A stretch of 47,078 nucleotides of DNA from Planctomycetota bacterium (GTDB lineage: Bacteria; Planctomycetota; UBA1135; GCA-002686595): the NCBI GenBank assembly GCA_016872755.1, contig VGZE01000009.1:1-47078 (forward strand), given 5' to 3'. Shown here in pieces: positions 34,449 to 41,700 of the stretch; position 1 is the first letter of the stretch, and every line of letters begins with the position of its first letter. A model generated the notes under the pieces. The model saw only the letters and a program-made list of their open reading frames with translations, was not told the origin of the DNA and did no database searches. A program made the translations under genes and the position numbers.

Positions 34449-35620
34449 AGCTTCTCCCTGGCCTGCACGAGCGCGCGGACGGCGCGCACGAATGCGATGG
34501 TCTTCCAGTGGCGCGCGCCAAGCGCTTCTTCCAGCACGCGCGGATCCTGGCCGGTCGCGTCGGAGACGGCCAGCGCGAGCGCACGCGCGTCTGCGCCGAC
34601 GAGCTCGGGGTGACGGCGCTCCAGGCGCGCGCGCAGCGCTCGGCGCAAGGGCTCGAGCAACTCGGCGCGGGCACCGCGGCGCCACAGGAACGCGCCGCTC
34701 GCGCCGAGGTGATCGACGAACGAGAGCTCGGCGTTCGGCGCCGCCGGCAGCCAAGGACCCAGGCGCGGCATGCGGTTCCAGATCCACAGCGCGAGCCAGA
34801 TCCCAAGTACGAGCAGCCCCGGCCAGGCCGTGCCGTACAGCCACGCGAGCAGCGGCTCCCGATGCAAGTCGCGCAACAAGAGGACGCGCGAGCGCGAGTC
34901 GGCCAGCTCCGCGACCAGCGCGGCGTTCTGCTCGACGCCGATCCCGTCATTGGCGAGCCATAGGTCATCGCCCATCACGAAGAGAGCGCCTTGGCCGAGC
35001 GAGTACGTGACCGCCCATATTTCGTCATCGGCGACGATCCAGTTGTCGGGGTCCAGGTCGATCCAATCGAAGCGCCAGCCGCCGGCCGGCACGCCCAGGT
35101 CGAGCACTCGCGAGCCGATCTCGAGACCCTCGATGCGCGCGAAGCTGACATCTTCGCGCGGACCGAGCCGGCTGCGCTCCGGAGCGGGGATCTCGCAGCC
35201 GATGAGCTCGAGGCCCAAAGCACCGGCGATCGGAACCTCGTAGCGTCCATCCTCGAGCAGATTGGCGAGCCGCCTGCGCTGGGCGCCGTCGTACGGCAGC
35301 GACAGCACCAATCGGCCGCCACTCTCGACCCATTGGCGCCAGCGCTCCTCTTGCGCACGCGACATGGGTCGGCCCGGCAGCGATGCGAAGACCACTGCGT
35401 CCGGCTCGGGCGGCGGCGCATCGGAACTCGCATCCGCGACAGGCGTGCCGAGCCGCTCGAAAAGGAAGCGCGCGGCGAGCAGCGGATCCCGCCGTGCGCG
35501 CAGCGTCCAGCCGATATCGTGCTCGACTTCCTTCGCGCGCCAATCGATGGCGAAAGCCAGCCAGATGGCGAGCACGAGCAGAGCGAGGGCTCCACCCCCG
35601 AGCAGCAGCTTGCGACTCAC
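34445..35620 (-). CDS. DUF4350-type membrane protein
   Basis: A 391-residue protein with one N-terminal membrane helix (KLLLGGGALALLVLAIWLAF) and another after about residue 260 (WPGLLVLGIWLALWIWNRMP). Between them is a soluble domain with FASLPGRPMSRAQEERWRQW and ESGGRLVLSLP, the look of a glutamine-amidotransferase-like fold described for DUF4350; GALFVMGDDLWLAN lies near its end. It starts with GTG overlapping the stop of the DUF4129 gene and stops inside the MoxR start, so the genes are translationally coupled. Its role is unknown, but it often accompanies MoxR and DUF58. Confidence 0.85.
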
Positions 35621-37119
35621 GGCGCCGTCCCTCGCTGCTCGAATACGCGACGCCAGCCCTCGCACAGCTCGGCGAATCCCGCCTCGCGGACGGGCTCGTG
35701 CGACCACGCAACGCTGGTCCACGCGCGCGTCAGGTCCGCGAAGTAGGCCGCGAGCTCGGGTGCCGTGCGCGCGCGTGTGCGAGCCACGCAGTCCTGCTCG
35801 GTATCGCCGCTCTCGATCTCGAGTCCGCTGCCGTGCACGAGCCTGGCGATCGCGCCGCGGTACAGCAGCGACAGTGCGCCGCGGGCGTCGCCACGCCGCC
35901 ACACTTCGCGCGCGCTCGCGACGACGTCGGCCGGCAGTGACTCGGGTCGGATGTCCAGACCGAAGACCTCGGCCGGCGCGGATTCGCGCGCGGCTTGCGC
36001 CACGACGCCGGGCGCGCGCACGACGAGCCACCACACGATCAACCCGAGCGCGGCGAGCAGCAGCCCCCACAGCAAGAGCTCGAACAGCGGGCCGAGCGCA
36101 TCGCCGAAGAATGACAAAGTTGCGTCCGGCTCGTCCGGCTCGGAGTCGAACCATCGGCGCACCATCACGGTGCGTTCGAATTCCGGGCCGCGCAGGATCT
36201 CCTCTGTCAGCGCGACTGGATCGGCCGCAGTGCTCGCGTTCGGCTCAGGCGACTCGACCTGCTGCGCCGCGACAGGAACCGAGAATCCGAAGCAGGCCAA
36301 TCCCGCAAGGAGCGGAGCGACGAGCAAGATCGCCGCGCCGGCGGTGGGCGGCTCGACGGGCCGATCGACGACGGTCGCCGCGCGCCGCGCCAGCAGCCGC
36401 AACGCGATCTCGAGATCCCAGCCTTCGAGCTCGGTGCGCCGGTTCAAGTAGAGCGCGAAGCCGGCGCTGGCGCGCACCAGATAACCAAAGCCGAACATGA
36501 TGAAGAAAGCGCCCACGAAAATGTTCTCGGGCCCCGCGCCGGGTTCGGTCAGCCATGCACCCAGCTCCTCCAGCTCTCCGATCTGCGCGCTCGGCAAGAC
36601 GAAGTAGATGCCCACCAGCAGGGACGAGAACACGACGAGTTCGAAACTCGCCGCGGCCTTCATCAACATCAGGCAGGCTCCGAGCTGCCCGCCGCGTAGC
36701 AGGGTCTCGCGCCGGCGCAGCGCCGCTCCGCGCAGACCTTCGAGCAGCGCCGTCGGCTGCACGACCGCGCGCATGGGATCGATGCGATTCAACAGCAGAC
36801 CGCGCAAGGCGTGCCGCGACCACAACCGCGGCAGCTCGCGCAGCAGTTCGCGCGCGCTGGGTGCGGCACCGAACACCGCGCGCGAGAGCACGAAAGTCAG
36901 CGGCCGCTCGAGCATGGGCGCGAGCCACCACCACGCGAAGTAGGTCCAGAAGCTCCGCGGACCGCCGAGCGCGAGGCAGGCGAGTTGCACGGGGACCACG
37001 CACAGGAGCCACGCCGTGAGCAGCGGCCGCGCCCACTCGCGCAGCATCGCCAGGCCGAGATCGAGCGCCTCTCCGGCCGCGCGCGGACGCAGCGCGATGC
37101 TAATCCGCTCGATTTGCAC
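35617..37119 (-). CDS. DUF4129 multi-pass membrane protein
   Basis: A 500-residue membrane protein. The N-terminal half has hydrophobic segments, for example PLLTAWLLCVVPVQLACLAL and ELVVFSSLLVGIYFVLPSAQ. Near residues 355-380 is another (LFELLLWGLLLAALGLIVWW). The soluble C-terminus has ARGALSLLYRGAIARLVHGS followed by SGDTEQDCVAR, the DUF4129 signature. It overlaps the SpoIIM-like gene upstream by 20 bases and the DUF4350 gene downstream by 4. Function unknown; DUF4129 domains are also found in transglutaminase-like membrane proteins that accompany MoxR clusters. Confidence 0.85.
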   Translation of the reverse strand: MQIERISIALRPRAAGEALDLGLAMLREWARPLLTAWLLCVVPVQLACLALGGPRSFWTYFAWWWLAPMLERPLTFVLSRAVFGAAPSARELLRELPRLWSRHALRGLLLNRIDPMRAVVQPTALLEGLRGAALRRRETLLRGGQLGACLMLMKAAASFELVVFSSLLVGIYFVLPSAQIGELEELGAWLTEPGAGPENIFVGAFFIMFGFGYLVRASAGFALYLNRRTELEGWDLEIALRLLARRAATVVDRPVEPPTAGAAILLVAPLLAGLACFGFSVPVAAQQVESPEPNASTAADPVALTEEILRGPEFERTVMVRRWFDSEPDEPDATLSFFGDALGPLFELLLWGLLLAALGLIVWWLVVRAPGVVAQAARESAPAEVFGLDIRPESLPADVVASAREVWRRGDARGALSLLYRGAIARLVHGSGLEIESGDTEQDCVARTRARTAPELAAYFADLTRAWTSVAWSHEPVREAGFAELCEGWRRVFEQRGTAP

Positions 37120-38065
37120 GCACGCGCCCTCCGAACACCAGATAGCCGATCACCGCGGCCCACAGCAACCCGCCGACCGTGAACTTGACCGCCACGGGCA
37201 CACCCGACGAAGACCAGAACGCCTCGATCACGGCGGCCAGCACGAGCATGATCCCGGCGCCGAGCACGATCACGCCGCTGGCGCGTCCGGCCTCGCGCAG
37301 CGCTTGCGAGCGCTTGCGGCGGCCCGGCGCGAGCAGCGCATGACCGAGGTGCAGCCCCGCCTGTCCGGACAACACGATCCCGGTCAGCTCGAAGGACCCG
37401 TGCCCGATCACGAAGGGCCAGAGCGTGCTGCCCATCTGCTGCGTCGAGAGGTAGCCGGCGACGGCGCCGAGGTACAGCCCGTTGAAGCCGAGGAAGAAAA
37501 GCGAGCCGAGCCCGAACAGCGCGCCCGAAGCGAACGTGCGAAATGCGATGCCGACGTTGTTGAAGACGTAGAAGCCGAACATCGTGAAATCGTCGGCGCT
37601 CTCACGGCCCAGTTGTCGCCGCGCGACCTCCGGGTCGTACATCTGCTCGAACGATCGCATCGTGTCGGGATCGAGCACGGACTCGATCGCGGTCGGCGCG
37701 AGCCAGGCCAGCACGAGGAACAACAGGAAGGGCACGAGGAAGACGGCGCAGGCCGTCCACAGCGAACCGCGCAACGCGCGCACTTGCCGCGGAAATCCCG
37801 CGGCGACGAAGTCCCGCACGCGCTGCAGCGGACTGCCGCGCCGCGCGTAGAGCAGATTGCGCCCGCGCAGCGCAAGCCCGTTGAGGCGCTCCTCGAGGTC
37901 CGCTCCATAGCGGCGCGAACGCGCCAGCGCGAGGTCCTGGCACACGCGCCGGTAGAGGACCGGAAACTCCGGGATCGAGGCAACTCGCGCGTCGCGCGCG
38001 TCGAGTAGCTGGGCGAGGCGCTGCCAACGCTCCGCCCCGTCGCGCTCGAAGGTCTCGCGCTTCAA
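37100..38065 (-). CDS. SpoIIM-like (stage II sporulation protein M family) membrane protein
   Basis: A 321-residue protein with a helical N-terminus and then several membrane segments, for example LWTACAVFLVPFLLFLVLAW, LFGLGSLFFLGFNGLYLGAV and ASGVIVLGAGIMLVLAAVIE. Family marks are FYVFNNVGIAFRTFASGALF and GHGSFELTGIVLSGQAGLHL. It starts with TTG overlapping the RDD stop (GTTGA). Despite the family name nothing here suggests sporulation; in non-sporulating bacteria such genes occur with RDD, DUF58 and MoxR genes, where they may form a membrane complex. Confidence 0.9.
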   Translation of the reverse strand: MKRETFERDGAERWQRLAQLLDARDARVASIPEFPVLYRRVCQDLALARSRRYGADLEERLNGLALRGRNLLYARRGSPLQRVRDFVAAGFPRQVRALRGSLWTACAVFLVPFLLFLVLAWLAPTAIESVLDPDTMRSFEQMYDPEVARRQLGRESADDFTMFGFYVFNNVGIAFRTFASGALFGLGSLFFLGFNGLYLGAVAGYLSTQQMGSTLWPFVIGHGSFELTGIVLSGQAGLHLGHALLAPGRRKRSQALREAGRASGVIVLGAGIMLVLAAVIEAFWSSSGVPVAVKFTVGGLLWAAVIGYLVFGGRVRANRAD

Positions 38066-38811
38066 CGCTCGCCCCTCGACCACGCGGCCAACCCCAGCAG
38101 ACGCGTACGCGCGGTCTCTCCCTGTGCGCCGAGCACAGGTTCCAGCAGTTCGGCCAATTCGATCTGCCGTCCCGGCGCGATCGAAGCGGCGCGCTCGGCG
38201 AAATCGATCACCGCACGTTGCTCTTCTCGCGTGAGCGCGAACGGCGGCGCGAACGGTGCGGAGGCCTGGGCGCGACTGCGGGGCGTGCGCGACTTCCCAC
38301 TGTGCACGACCAACGTGCCGGCGACGAGATCGCCCAGACGCTGGAAGCGCTCGTTCGACATGCAGCAGGCGAGCCCGATGCCGTACCCGAACGGCAGCAG
38401 GTCGGCAAAGCGCAGCAGATTGCGCAGGCCGGAGTCGACCCAGGTCACCGGCGTTCCGTCGGTGCGCACGACTCGCAAGCCCATCGCGCGCTTGCCCGGC
38501 GTCGCGCCCCACAACACCTCGAACAGCAGGTCATAGCCCCAGGACAGTGCGAAATAGCCGAGCAGCACGAGCCCATGTCCGGCTGCCCCGAGCTGCACCA
38601 TCGCGGCCGAGTAGGCGACAGCAATCGCGAGAACGAGCAGGATGTCGAGGCTCCAGGCCAACGAACGCGGGATCGGGCCGGCGGCACGCAGCTCGAGCTC
38701 GACGCCTTCTGGGGTCTCGACGCGCGCCGCGGTGTCGAGACGCTCGACCGAATTCACCAGCGCGGCGGGATTCGAGCGTCGCTCCATCGGCTGCGCCCGC
38801 GGCTCAGGCAC
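38062..38811 (-). CDS. RDD-family membrane protein (first)
   Basis: A 249-residue protein with the RDD domain: the Arg in IPRSLAWSLDILLVLAIAVA, Asp in the same helix, and Asp in RLGDLVAGTLVV near the end. Another mark is GATPGKRAMGLRVVRTDG. After the domain, a cytoplasmic tail of about 85 residues is helical and charged (ALTREEQRAVIDFAERAA). The start at 38811 overlaps the upstream RDD gene by 8 bases; an internal ATG at 38787 is also possible. RDD proteins are small integral membrane proteins with proposed transport roles. Confidence 0.88.
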   Translation of the reverse strand: MPEPRAQPMERRSNPAALVNSVERLDTAARVETPEGVELELRAAGPIPRSLAWSLDILLVLAIAVAYSAAMVQLGAAGHGLVLLGYFALSWGYDLLFEVLWGATPGKRAMGLRVVRTDGTPVTWVDSGLRNLLRFADLLPFGYGIGLACCMSNERFQRLGDLVAGTLVVHSGKSRTPRSRAQASAPFAPPFALTREEQRAVIDFAERAASIAPGRQIELAELLEPVLGAQGETARTRLLGLAAWSRGER

Positions 38812-39334
38812 GGACCACGATCGTGTCGGCGATCAGATCGTGCACGCACCGCTTCTCTTCCCCGAAGATGAAGCAGAAGTCGATCAGGCTGAACAGCGGA
38901 AGGAGGCCGAGGACCCAGGTCAGCAGGATGCGCAGGCCGAAAATGCGACCGAAACTCGCGGGCGAGCCGTCCTTGCGCACGATGCGGATGCGCAGGAGTT
39001 TCTTGCCCAGCGTCTGGCCCGAGCGCGCCAGCAGCACCAGTTGCACGATGCAGAACGCAAGCACCAGCAGCGAGCCGATCGCGATCCCGAGCACAGCGAC
39101 TCCGGTGACCTCCGCGCCATCGGAGGAATCGGTGGGGGCCGCGCTCAGGACGGTGGTCAGGAATAGCGTCATCAAAGACAGGAAAAAGAAGAGCGAGTCG
39201 AGCAGGTGCGCTCCCAAGCGCGTCAGCCGCTCCGCCTTCACCGGGCCCTCGGCCCCCGCGACCTCCGGCATCCAGACGTTGGTCTTCGGTGCGGCGTAGG
39301 GATCCGGGTTCGAGCCGGCTGGCGCAGTGTTCAT
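38804..39334 (-). CDS. RDD-family membrane protein (second)
   Basis: A 176-residue RDD protein with RLTRLGAHLLDSLFFFLSLM, SGQTLGKKLLRIRIVRKDGS, and C-terminal KRCVHDLIADTIVV. It lacks the long tail of its neighbour and carries an N-terminal Pro/Ala-rich leader of about 32 residues. I took the ATG at 39334 because a GGGGA lies about 10 bases before it; an ATG at 39343 is the alternative. It is the first gene of the operon, upstream of the RDD-SpoIIM-DUF4129-DUF4350-MoxR-DUF58 set. Confidence 0.88.
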   Translation of the reverse strand: MNTAPAGSNPDPYAAPKTNVWMPEVAGAEGPVKAERLTRLGAHLLDSLFFFLSLMTLFLTTVLSAAPTDSSDGAEVTGVAVLGIAIGSLLVLAFCIVQLVLLARSGQTLGKKLLRIRIVRKDGSPASFGRIFGLRILLTWVLGLLPLFSLIDFCFIFGEEKRCVHDLIADTIVVRA

Positions 39335-39421
39335 GGAGCTCATTCCCCGTCGTGCGAGCGTGCCGAGTATAGCCATGCACCGCACGTGTCCGTCACTCGC
39401 TCGACGGCCTACAATCCAGCC

Positions 39422-40267
39422 ATGACGACGACGCGTTCCGCTTCCGCCAGCAAGGCCACGACCGGCTACGTGCACGGCTTCACGGCCGAGGAACAGGAGC
39501 GCCTGCACCGCCAAGCGCGCTTCCTGGAGCACCGCGTGCACGACGGGCTGCCGTTCCGCCGCTCGAAACAGATGATCGAGGTCGGCTGCGGCGTCGGAGC
39601 GCAGACCGAGATCTTGCTGCGGCGTTTCCCCGACCTGCACGTCACGGGGCTCGATCGCAACCCGCCAAACCTCGCGGCCGCGCGCGCGCGCATGGCCGCG
39701 CACGCCTGGGCCGCAGGCCGGCACGAGTTCGTCGAGGGCGACGCCTCCAAGATCCCGTTCGAGGCCGATCGCTTCGACTCGGCCTTCCTGTGCTGGATAC
39801 TCGAGCACGTCGCCGACCCGATGATGGTGCTAGCCGAAACGCGGCGAGTGCTGCGCCCCGGAGCATGGATCACGGTGACCGAAGTGCAGAACGCGTCGTT
39901 CTTCCTCGAGCCGTACTCGCCTCAGACGCTGGCGTATTGGATGAGCTTCAACGACCACCAGCTCGATCTTGGAGGCGACCCGTTCGTCGGAGCCAAGCTG
40001 GGAAATCTGCTGCAGGCGGCTGGGTATCGAGAGATCACGACTGAGGTGCGCGCCATCCACCTGGACAATCGATGCCCGGGGGAGCGGGCGGAGTTCATTG
40101 CGTATTGGACGGAATTGCTGCTGTCAGGAGCGCCGGGGCTGGAGCAGGCGGGGAAAGTCTCTTCGGAGACGGTCGAGGGGATGAAGAGGGAGCTCGACTT
40201 GGTGGCGCACAATCCGAACGCGGTGTTTTTCTACACGTTCGTGCAGGCGCGGGCGCAGGTTTTCTAG
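39422..40267 (+). CDS. SAM-dependent class I methyltransferase
   Basis: A 281-residue methyltransferase. Motif I is MIEVGCGVGAQTEILLRRFP (SAM binding), then LDRNPPNL (the acidic residue binding the ribose), and GDASKIPFEADRFDSAFLCW with ILEHVADP as the post-motif region. The C-terminal half (QTLAYWMSFNDHQLDLGGDP and after) would bind the substrate, which is unknown. It starts with ATG at 39422; it is divergent from the RDD operon, leaving 87 bases of promoter region, and is followed by the hairpin-repeat block. Confidence 0.93.
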   Translation: MTTTRSASASKATTGYVHGFTAEEQERLHRQARFLEHRVHDGLPFRRSKQMIEVGCGVGAQTEILLRRFPDLHVTGLDRNPPNLAAARARMAAHAWAAGRHEFVEGDASKIPFEADRFDSAFLCWILEHVADPMMVLAETRRVLRPGAWITVTEVQNASFFLEPYSPQTLAYWMSFNDHQLDLGGDPFVGAKLGNLLQAAGYREITTEVRAIHLDNRCPGERAEFIAYWTELLLSGAPGLEQAGKVSSETVEGMKRELDLVAHNPNAVFFYTFVQARAQVF

Positions 40268-40300
40268 TTCAGGGGAGGGCGGGAGAGTCGGCAGTTGCCG

Positions 40301-40399
40301 AGTCCGCGCGCTGCGCGCGCGGACTTAGGCGCGCGCAGACGCGCGCCTGACTCCGCATGCGCTCGGGCGCGCAAGCGCGCCCTCGCGTCTGCGGAGTTA
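40301..40399 (+). repeat. Three-hairpin element, copy A
   Basis: Three adjacent hairpins. H1 is AGTCCGCGCGC / GCGCGCGGACT with loop TGC (40301-40325). H2 is AGGCGCGCG / CGCGCGCCT with loop CAGA (40327-40348). H3 is a long stem at 40350-40397, with ACTCCGCA / TGCGGAGT at its base and GGGCGCGC / GCGCGCCC next to its AA loop. It lies after the methyltransferase stop in the noncoding block. Confidence 0.9.
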
Positions 40400-40401
40400 G
40401 A

Positions 40402-40535
40402 TACTTGGACTCAATGGACTCGACGCCGAACGCTCAGAGGAGCAGAGGTTCGGACGATCGGCCATGTGGGATGGGGGTCGACGTCACCTCGAGAACACGA
40501 CTCCCGGCAGCCTCGAAGCTCATTGAGTCCAAGTA
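40402..40535. repeat. 134-base unit bounded by 15-base perfect terminal inverted repeats
   Basis: TACTTGGACTCAATG at 40402-40416 is the exact reverse complement of 40521-40535 (CATTGAGTCCAAGTA). The unit sits between hairpin elements A and B, with a 104-base interior that includes GGATGGGGGTCGACGTC. The left terminal sequence also occurs at 40798-40812 after copy C, where no matching right end is seen. It looks like a MITE-type insertion or the arms of a composite palindrome. Confidence 0.75.
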
Positions 40536-40539
40536 ATGA

Positions 40540-40636
40540 ACTTCGCATTCGCGCGGGTCGCGTCTGCGCGACCCGCGCGAATGCGAAGTCGCGTGCGCGT
40601 CCTCGCGCACGCAAGTCGCGCGCGCAGCGCGCGACT
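40540..40636 (-). repeat. Three-hairpin element, copy B (reverse orientation)
   Basis: Read on the minus strand the order is the same as in copy A. H1 is 40614-40636 (AGTCGCGCGC stem, 3-base loop), H2 is 40591-40612 (9-base stem, TCCT loop on the plus strand) and H3 is 40540-40589 with a perfect 23-base stem and TCTG loop. The stem sequences differ from A (H2 GCGTGCGCG, H3 ACTTCGCATTCG) but remain fully paired. Confidence 0.9.
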
Positions 40637-40696
40637 CGGTCGCTGGCGAACAGTCGCATCGATCCCCAGTCGCGCCGACTCAGTACTCATCTGCCG

Positions 40697-40795
40697 AGTC
40701 CGCGCGCTGCGCGCGCGGACTTAGGCGCGCGAAGACGCGCGCCTGACTCCGCATGCGCTCGGGCGCGCAAGCGCGCCCTCGCGTCTGCGGAGTTA
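40697..40795 (+). repeat. Three-hairpin element, copy C
   Basis: Nearly identical to copy A, as part of the larger direct repeat. H1 40697-40721, H2 40723-40744 (loop AAGA where A has CAGA) and H3 40746-40793. The only visible change in the hairpins is in the H2 loop. Confidence 0.9.
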
Positions 40796-40960
40796 GATAC
40801 TTGGACTCAATGGATTCGACGCCGAAGGCTCAGACGAGCGGAGGCGCGAACGATCGACCATGTGGGATGGGGGTCGACGTCGCCTCGTGAACACGCCTCC
40901 CCCCCGACCGGCCCGCCGAGCCCGCGCGCCCGCCGAAGGTTCAAACGCCGCTCGACTTGA

Positions 40961-41057
40961 ACTCCGCACGGCGAGTGGGCGCGTCTTCGCGCCCGCTCGC
41001 CGTGCGGAGTCAGGCGAGCGTCCTCGCTCGCCTAAGTCGCGCGCGCAGCGCGCGACT
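40961..41057 (-). repeat. Three-hairpin element, copy D (reverse orientation)
   Basis: On the minus strand H1 is 41035-41057, H2 is 41012-41033 (AGGCGAGCG stem, TCCT loop on the plus strand) and H3 is 40961-41010 with a 23-base stem (ACTCCGCACGGCGAG and onward) around TCTT, containing one G-T wobble. It ends 13 bases before the hemerythrin stop codon, so it lies at the 3' end of that operon's transcript. Confidence 0.9.
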
Positions 41058-41069
41058 CCCCCACTCCCC

Positions 41070-41681
41070 TCAGTGGTGGCAACACCCGCCAAACGCCGGC
41101 GCCGTCCTCTCACTCGCCCGCTTGACCCCGTACTTCCCCGCCAGGCGCTCCGCGATGGCCAGCATCGCCTCGTGCGTTCCGGCCCCCATGTGATCCCTCT
41201 CACGAACCTCGAATTGCCGCAGCACCTCGACTCGATCCTCTGGCCTGAGCACCGACTCCGCCATCGGGAACAACACCCCGTCCTCCTTCGCGATGTGATC
41301 ACGCAGTAGCCCGATGAAAATCTCGGCCGACTCTGCGAATGCCTTCGCGTCGGACGCCTCGAGCGCGCCGGCCATCTTCCTCACCAGCGCCCGCCCCTCC
41401 TCGTGCTCTCCCAGCATCACCGCGACCGGCCCAACATGCGTCGGCATGCCGCGCGCGCGCAGCGTCGTGAAGAGCACATCCTCTTCCTTCCCGTGATGGC
41501 ACTTGTCCGCGAACGTCCGCAGGAACTCGACGCAGTCGCGGGCGTCGGCGGTGTCCAGCGGCTTGCGCTGGCCGACCGCCGCGGCGACCTGCTCGAGGCA
41601 GTCGAGCAGTTGCTCGATGACCCGGTGTTCGCTGCTCAGGACTTCGGTCGGCTTCGTGGCTCCGCTGCTGCATGCATGCAT
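41070..41681 (-). CDS. Hemerythrin-domain protein
   Basis: A 203-residue protein with a hemerythrin HHE-type four-helix bundle binding a di-iron centre. The ligand motifs are SSEHRVIEQ, DKCHHGKEEDVLF, GEHEEGRAL and LRDHIAKEDGVLFPMAE. The C-terminus ends FGGCCHH. The ATG is preceded by AAAGGAGT (Shine-Dalgarno), and the first residues are HACSS. It is the last gene of the Rieske/cytochrome b/HAO operon. Related hemerythrins sense or bind O2 or NO and repair iron-sulfur centres (RIC/YtfE), which fits a nitrosative-stress context. Confidence 0.92.
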   Translation of the reverse strand: MHACSSGATKPTEVLSSEHRVIEQLLDCLEQVAAAVGQRKPLDTADARDCVEFLRTFADKCHHGKEEDVLFTTLRARGMPTHVGPVAVMLGEHEEGRALVRKMAGALEASDAKAFAESAEIFIGLLRDHIAKEDGVLFPMAESVLRPEDRVEVLRQFEVRERDHMGAGTHEAMLAIAERLAGKYGVKRASERTAPAFGGCCHH

Positions 41682-41700
41682 GTGAGGACTCCTTTTCGGT

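Larger units (their letters stand above)
40297..40898. repeat. 206-base direct repeat pair (about 95 percent identical)
   Basis: Bases 40297-40502 recur at 40693-40898 with an offset of 396. Each unit contains one three-hairpin element (40301-40399 and 40697-40795), then TACTTGGACTCAATGGA and about 90 further similar bases (CGACGCCGAA, CATGTGGGATGGGGGTCGAC). The flank right after each hairpin element has been copied along with it, so duplication of a larger segment is likely. Confidence 0.9.

Noticed and set aside
37100-38065. Sporulation gene
   Set aside because: The SpoIIM-like family name is historic; the neighbours are MoxR/DUF58 genes and nothing else here relates to sporulation.
40295-40960. 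221-codon ORF over the hairpin block
   Set aside because: It translates the repeats (SPRAARADLGARRRAP occurs twice), so it reflects DNA structure rather than protein selection.
40297-41057. Classical transcription terminators
   Set aside because: The hairpins lack T runs and come in groups of three with fixed order, which simple terminators do not show. A role at transcript ends is still possible.
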